From: Actinomycetales bacterium | GTDB taxonomy: Bacteria; Actinomycetota; Actinomycetes; Actinomycetales; Cellulomonadaceae | DNA length: 64,000 nt | Reading direction: 5' to 3' | Assembly: GCA_020444245.1 (NCBI GenBank) | Contig: JAHLLI010000008.1 | Span: forward strand, 124,001 to 188,000 | Shown here: positions 59,757 through 64,000 of the stretch, one piece after another | Layout: every line of letters starts with the position of its first letter | Position numbering within the stretch: the first letter of the stretch is position 1 | Notes under the pieces: generated by a model | What the model was told of the DNA's origin: nothing | The model's database searches: none | The model's input: the letters and a program-made list of their open reading frames with translations, nothing else | Program-made: the position numbers and the translations under genes

Positions 59757-61043
59757 ATGAAGAAGGTCATCGCTTCCGTCGCAGCTCTCACGGGTGCCGC
59801 GCTCGTCCTCGCCGGCTGCTCGTCCGGAGGTGACGGCGCTGCGTCGAGCAGCGACGCGTCCGGATCGGCGTCGGGTCCCGTCACCCTCGAGTTCTGGCAC
59901 GGCTACACCGAGGCCGACGGCAAGGTCCTCGACCAGATCGTCGCGGACTTCAACGCCTCGCAGAGCGACATCACGATCAACGACACCACCAAGACCTGGG
60001 CCGACATCGGTGACCAGCTGCTCACCGCGCTGTCCGCCAAGCAAGGACCCGACCTCGTGGCGCTGCCCGCGGAGAACCTTCCGATCTACGCCTCCAAGGG
60101 TGCCTTCGCGCCGCTCGACGACTGGTACTCGAGCTCGGAGGCTGCCGCGTCGCTCAACCAGAACGCGGTCTCGATGGAGAAGATCAACGGGTCGTACGCA
60201 GGGGTGCCGTGGGGCTTCGTGCCGCTCTCGGTGATCTACAACAAGGCGCTCTTCGACCAAGCCGGGATCACCGAGTTCCCGACCACCTGGGACGAGTGGG
60301 TCGCGACGGCCAAGAAGCTCACGATCGACCAGAACGGCGACGGCACCCCCGAGCAGTACGGCCTGGTCCTGCCGGACCACGCGACGGTCGGCAACGGGGT
60401 CTGGGCGAGCCTGTTCTACGAGGGCGGGGGCGAGATCGTCGACAAGGACGGCAATGCCGTCGTGAACTCCGCCGCGAACGTCAAGACCCTCACGTACTGG
60501 GCCGACGCGGTCATGAAGGACAAGATCTCGCCCACCGGCGTGGACGGGGTCGGCGCCGACAAGCTCTTCACCGCGGGGACCGTGGCGATGGAGGTCGGCG
60601 GCCCGTGGATGGCCAGCGTCGCCGAAGGCGCGAACATCGACTACGGCCTTGCTCAGATCCCCGCCGGCCCGGCGGGCCCGGCGTCCTCGGCGATCGGCAT
60701 CTCCGTGGCCGTGACCAACCAGGCCGACGACGCCAAGAAGGCCGCGGCCGAGAAGTTCTTCGACTACTTCTACTCCCAGGAGGTCGCCACGAAGTGGTCG
60801 CTCGGCTCCGGGTGGCCTCCGCTGCGGACGGACATCCCCGCATCTGCGGTCTCCAGCAACCCCGTCGTCGCTGCGCTGACCCCCATGGCCGGCACGGCTC
60901 GCCCGTTGCTGCCCGGAATCGCCAACAGCGTCGACGTCCTGGCCGCGGTGGACGAGGCTACCCAGAAGGCGCTCGCGGGTGGCGACCCGACGTCGCTCCT
61001 CGACGCCGCGAACTCAGCGGTCTCTGACGCGCTCGCGCCCTAG
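59757..61043 (+). CDS. Sugar-binding lipoprotein of the ABC-GH1 operon
   Basis: This 428-residue solute-binding protein has a lipoprotein signal ending in LAGC (Cys21) and a short Ser/Gly linker. The mature part opens TLEFWHGYTEADGKVLDQIV, typical of CUT1 binding proteins. The later segments VPWGFVPLSVIYNKALFDQA and AMEVGGPWMASVAEG are also characteristic. AGAAAGG precedes the ATG. A strong 15-bp stem-loop follows the stop codon. The GH1 gene at the end of the operon suggests a beta-glucoside or related beta-linked sugar as ligand. Confidence 0.93.
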   Translation: MKKVIASVAALTGAALVLAGCSSGGDGAASSSDASGSASGPVTLEFWHGYTEADGKVLDQIVADFNASQSDITINDTTKTWADIGDQLLTALSAKQGPDLVALPAENLPIYASKGAFAPLDDWYSSSEAAASLNQNAVSMEKINGSYAGVPWGFVPLSVIYNKALFDQAGITEFPTTWDEWVATAKKLTIDQNGDGTPEQYGLVLPDHATVGNGVWASLFYEGGGEIVDKDGNAVVNSAANVKTLTYWADAVMKDKISPTGVDGVGADKLFTAGTVAMEVGGPWMASVAEGANIDYGLAQIPAGPAGPASSAIGISVAVTNQADDAKKAAAEKFFDYFYSQEVATKWSLGSGWPPLRTDIPASAVSSNPVVAALTPMAGTARPLLPGIANSVDVLAAVDEATQKALAGGDPTSLLDAANSAVSDALAP

Positions 61044-61056
61044 TCCGTCCCACCCC

Positions 61057-61096
61057 TGCGGTGGCCGCCACGCCTCCTCGAGTGGCGGCCACCGCA
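61057..61096 (+). promoter_or_regulatory. Intercistronic stem-loop after the binding-protein gene
   Basis: TGCGGTGGCCGCCAC and GTGGCGGCCACCGCA form a perfect 15-bp stem with a 10-nt loop, 13 nt after the stop of the binding-protein gene. It resembles the stem-loop at 26434-26473 in the other sugar operon in position and strength, though not in sequence. Confidence 0.65.
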
Positions 61097-61115
61097 CCAT
61101 CCGGAGAGCTCAGAC

Positions 61116-62066
61116 ATGTCAGCGACAGCACAGACGCGGCGCACGTACCGTGCGCCAGGTCAGCTGGGCGGCCGCCCGCGAGGGCGCGGCGGCCCCAGAC
61201 CCGCGAGGTTGGCGCTGGCATTCCTCCTCCCGGCGCTGCTGATCCTCGCTGCCTTCGTGTTCTGGCCCGTGATCTCAGCGCTGCGCCTGTCGTTCACAGA
61301 CAGCAGCGGGTTCGGCGCCGAGCACTTCGTCGGGCTCGCCAACTACGTGGAGATCTTCACGACCCCGCGCATCCTGCGCACGCTCGGGGTGACCACGATG
61401 TACGCGGCGATGTTCACGCCACTGACCATCGCCGCGGCCCTCGCCCTCGCCCTGCTGCTCAACCGCAGGACCCTGTGGGGCCGCGGCTTCTTCCGGACCG
61501 CCTTCTTCCTGCCGTTCATCATCTCGATGGCGGTCGCAGCATTCGCCTGGGAGTTCCTGCTCGACCCCCAGATCGGGCTGCTCAACTACTGGCTGCAGTC
61601 GATCGGGATCCATCTGGGCAACGTGCTCCAGGACCCGAACCTCGCGCTGCCGACCGTCGTGCTCGTCGCCGTGTGGAAGAGCTTCGGCTTCTACATGGTG
61701 ATCTTCATCGCCGGCCTCCAGGACATCCCGGGCGAGCTCTACGAGGCCGCGACGATCGACGGCGCGAACGCGTGGCAGAGGTTCACCAACGTCACGTTGC
61801 CCCAGCTCAGCACCACGCTGGCGTTCGTCGCGATCTTCGCGCTCATCGCCGCGTTCCAGGCCTTCGACCAGATCTACGTGCTCACCGGCGGCGGACCGTA
61901 CCGCAGCACGCAGACCGTCGTGATGGAGATCTACCAGGAAGGCTTCAAGAAGCTCGACATCGGTCTGGCCTCGGCGCTCTCGTACGTGCTGCTGGTCATC
62001 ACGCTCGTCCTGAGCCTCATCCAGTTCCGGTTCTTCAACCGCCGAGAGGAGGCGATCGCCGGATGA
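61116..62066 (+). CDS. Sugar ABC transporter permease (MalF-like)
   Basis: This 316-residue CUT1 permease has a basic N-terminus, six spans and the EAA loop YEAATIDGANAWQRFTNVTLP. The periplasmic loop LSFTDSSGFGAEHFVGLANY after the first span is typical of MalF-like subunits without the large insert. GGAGAG precedes the ATG. Its TGA overlaps the ATG of the next permease gene (ATGA). No ATPase is encoded in the operon. Confidence 0.94.
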   Translation: MSATAQTRRTYRAPGQLGGRPRGRGGPRPARLALAFLLPALLILAAFVFWPVISALRLSFTDSSGFGAEHFVGLANYVEIFTTPRILRTLGVTTMYAAMFTPLTIAAALALALLLNRRTLWGRGFFRTAFFLPFIISMAVAAFAWEFLLDPQIGLLNYWLQSIGIHLGNVLQDPNLALPTVVLVAVWKSFGFYMVIFIAGLQDIPGELYEAATIDGANAWQRFTNVTLPQLSTTLAFVAIFALIAAFQAFDQIYVLTGGGPYRSTQTVVMEIYQEGFKKLDIGLASALSYVLLVITLVLSLIQFRFFNRREEAIAG

Positions 62067-62926
62067 GCGCCGTCACGGTTCGGTCAGCTGCCCGTACGTC
62101 TGCGCGTCCGGTCGTGGGTCGCGCCCTCGCCTTCCTCATCGCGCTCGCCCTTGCGTTCGCGGTGCTGCTCCCGGTGCTGATCATCGCGGTCACCGCGTTC
62201 AAGCCCCCGGCCGAGATCAACGCCTTCCCTCCGGGCCTCGTGCCGACGTCCTGGACGCTGGGCAACTTCACCCGGATCTTCACCGACCTGCCGTTCGCGA
62301 GGCTCCTGGGGAACAGCTTCCTGTTCGCGGGAGGGGTGACCGCGTGCGCGCTCGTCTTCGACTCGCTCGCCGCCTACGCCCTGGCCCGGCTCGACTTCCG
62401 TGGTCGCGGCCTGCTCCTGGTGGTCATCGTCTCGAGCCTGATGATCCCGTTCCAGGCAACCCTGATCCCCGTCTACCAGCTCGTCGCGCACCTCGGCTGG
62501 GTCAACACCTTCCAGGGCATGATCGCGCCCCGCGCCGCGGACGCCTTCGGGATCTTCCTGCTGCGGCAGTTCTTCGTCTCCCTGCCGCGCGACCTGGACA
62601 ACGCCGCCCGGATCGACGGCGCCTCCGAGTTCCGGGTGTTCTGGAGCATCGTGCTGCCGAACGTCAAGCCGGCGCTGCTGACCCTGGGCATCTTCACGTT
62701 CGTCAACAACTGGAACGATCTGCTCTGGCCGCTCATCTTCACCACCGACCCCGAGATGGGCACGATCACCTCCGGCCTGACGCTGCTCACGGGGCCGAGC
62801 GGGATCCTGCCCTACGGCACGATGATGGCCGGCTCACTCATCGCCGTGCTGCCGCTGGGCCTGCTGTTCCTGGCCCTGCAGGGGCGGTTCATCGAGAGCG
62901 TCGCGACGACGGGGCTCAAGGGATGA
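62063..62926 (+). CDS. Sugar ABC transporter permease (MalG-like)
   Basis: This 287-residue CUT1 permease is the partner of the MalF-like subunit. It has six spans, the EAA loop DNAARIDGASEFRVFWSIVLP and the terminal SVATTGLKG. The Ala at the second EAA-loop position is replaced by Asn (DNAA), a minor variation. The ATG overlaps the previous stop, and the stop overlaps the ATG of the GH1 gene, so translation of permeases and enzyme is coupled. Confidence 0.94.
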   Translation: MSAVTVRSAARTSARPVVGRALAFLIALALAFAVLLPVLIIAVTAFKPPAEINAFPPGLVPTSWTLGNFTRIFTDLPFARLLGNSFLFAGGVTACALVFDSLAAYALARLDFRGRGLLLVVIVSSLMIPFQATLIPVYQLVAHLGWVNTFQGMIAPRAADAFGIFLLRQFFVSLPRDLDNAARIDGASEFRVFWSIVLPNVKPALLTLGIFTFVNNWNDLLWPLIFTTDPEMGTITSGLTLLTGPSGILPYGTMMAGSLIAVLPLGLLFLALQGRFIESVATTGLKG

Positions 62927-64000
62927 GCGGCCGCTGGTTCGAGGACGGCGCCCTGCACTTCGGTCTGGGCATCGAGGACACGTTCGTGCCCCAGGCGAGG
63001 CCCGGGGAGCGCGCGATCGACGAGTACGAGCTGACCGAGCACGACGTGCGCTTCGCCGACGACTTCGCCCTCGCTGCGGACGTCGGGGCCGAGCTCCTGC
63101 GGTGGGGCGTGCCCTGGTACCGGGTCGAGCCTGCCGCCGGGCGCTGGGACTGGTCGTGGACCGACCGTGCCATGGGCGCGTTGCACGGCAGCGGGCTCCG
63201 GCCCGTCGTCGACCTCGTGCACTACGGGACGCCGCTGTGGCTCGACCGGGAGTTCGCCCACCCCGACTACCCGCTGCGGGTCGCCGAGTACGCAGCGCGG
63301 TTCGCCGAGCGCTACGCGGACGTGGCCGTCGACTACACGCCGGTCAACGAACCCGTCATCCACGCGCTGTTCGCGGGTGAGTACGGCTACTGGCCGCCCT
63401 ATCTCACCGGGGTCGACGGGTTCACCACGGTCGCCGTCGCCGTGGCACGCGGTCTGGTGCGCACGCAGCACGCCGTGGTGGACGTCCTCGGCGACGCGGC
63501 GACCTTCGTCCACGTGGACGCCGCCATGGCGTTCGTCGGTGACGACGCGGCACCGGAGCACCGCGCCCACGCGGACCGGATGCGCACGCAGGTCCACCTG
63601 GTGGAGGACCTCGTCACCGGCCGGGTCGGCGCCGACCACCCGGCGGTGCCCCAGCTCCACGCCGCGGGCTTCGGGGACGGTGACCTGGCGTGGTTCGCCG
63701 GGTCCGCCGTCCAGCCCGACGTCATGGGCGTCAACTACTACCCGCGTCACTCGACCGAGCGGTACGAGGCAGGCGTCACGCACACCGGTGGCTTCGCCGA
63801 CCCGCGGCCGTCCGTCGACCTCGGGGTCGACGGACTGCGCGCGGCGCTCACCACCTTCGCCGATCGGTACCGGGTGCCCGTCATGATCTCCGAGACCTGC
63901 GTCACCGCATCGGAGGCCGAGCGGATCGACTGGCTCGACGAGTCGGTCCGCGTCGTGGAGGAGCTCCGCGGCGCCGGGGTGCCGGTCGTCGGATACACGT
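62923..64000 (+). CDS. GH1 family glycosidase (partial, cut by window end)
   Basis: The frame opens at the ATG overlapping the permease stop and stays open to the right edge, giving at least 359 residues; the ORF track omits it because it has no stop. The acid/base is E143 in TPVNEP and the nucleophile is E324 in MISETC. The latter stands in for the usual (I/V)TENG, so Thr is replaced by Ser and Asn-Gly by Thr-Cys. That places it in an atypical GH1-like group, and the substrate should not be assumed to be cellobiose. There is no signal peptide, so it acts on sugar brought in by the ABC transporter. Confidence 0.87.
   Translation, partial: MSGRWFEDGALHFGLGIEDTFVPQARPGERAIDEYELTEHDVRFADDFALAADVGAELLRWGVPWYRVEPAAGRWDWSWTDRAMGALHGSGLRPVVDLVHYGTPLWLDREFAHPDYPLRVAEYAARFAERYADVAVDYTPVNEPVIHALFAGEYGYWPPYLTGVDGFTTVAVAVARGLVRTQHAVVDVLGDAATFVHVDAAMAFVGDDAAPEHRAHADRMRTQVHLVEDLVTGRVGADHPAVPQLHAAGFGDGDLAWFAGSAVQPDVMGVNYYPRHSTERYEAGVTHTGGFADPRPSVDLGVDGLRAALTTFADRYRVPVMISETCVTASEAERIDWLDESVRVVEELRGAGVPVVGYT

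Overview
The window is a high-GC actinobacterial chromosome segment, most likely from Cellulomonas or a close relative. The main evidence is an 822-residue cellobiose phosphorylase that looks like the Cellulomonas gilvus enzyme, with the general acid at the same residue number (D490). MsiK-type sugar ABC transporters without their own ATPase, an intact conservon (cvn) locus and many leaderless GTG/ATG starts behind TANNNT -10 boxes agree with this. I see no prophage, insertion sequence, CRISPR array, tRNA or rRNA.

Layout. 1-5.7 kb: the start of a probable GH92 gene cut by the window edge, a DUF1349 protein, a LOG-like protein, small membrane proteins, a TauE-type permease, a PEBP lipoprotein and a large DUF4914 P-loop protein. 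5.9-10 kb: a tiny acidic ORF, a DUF385 flavin/F420 protein, a quinone-reductase-like protein, a Gfo/Idh/MocA dehydrogenase, a TPR protein and a 58-aa ORF. 10-15 kb: two TetR regulators, each divergent from its probable target (a DHA2 efflux pump; an NAD-dependent epimerase), plus YciO. Two copies of an unusual ~90-bp two-palindrome element lie here. 15-21 kb: an EF-G-like paralogue, a tandem SRPBCC-like protein, and cellobiose phosphorylase behind a CebR-like 20-bp palindrome. 21-31 kb: an FKBP lipoprotein, then a probable ROK-regulated operon (ROK, two ABC permeases, binding protein, GH15, GH31, MFS) that looks like isomalto- or alternan-derived saccharide use. 31-51 kb: housekeeping genes (metF, a VIT1-like transporter, pgm, pheA, MarC, a lipid kinase, serS, a HAD phosphatase, LacI, EamA) and a 1505-aa membrane protein that is an internal tandem duplication. 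52-57.5 kb: a four-gene conservon (CvnABCD), the kinase having a ~690-residue disordered tail. 57.7-64 kb: a degenerate PIN protein, a 35-aa membrane ORF, and a LacI-controlled ABC operon ending in a GH1 gene cut by the right edge.

How the parts fit. Cellobiose phosphorylase releases glucose 1-phosphate, which the phosphoglucomutase here can send into glycolysis. Two separate ABC importers feed intracellular glycosidases (GH15/GH31 and GH1). Each importer has its own regulator (ROK, LacI), and the LacI system shows three matching operators. In both operons the binding-protein gene is followed by a strong intercistronic hairpin, consistent with making more binding protein than its neighbours.
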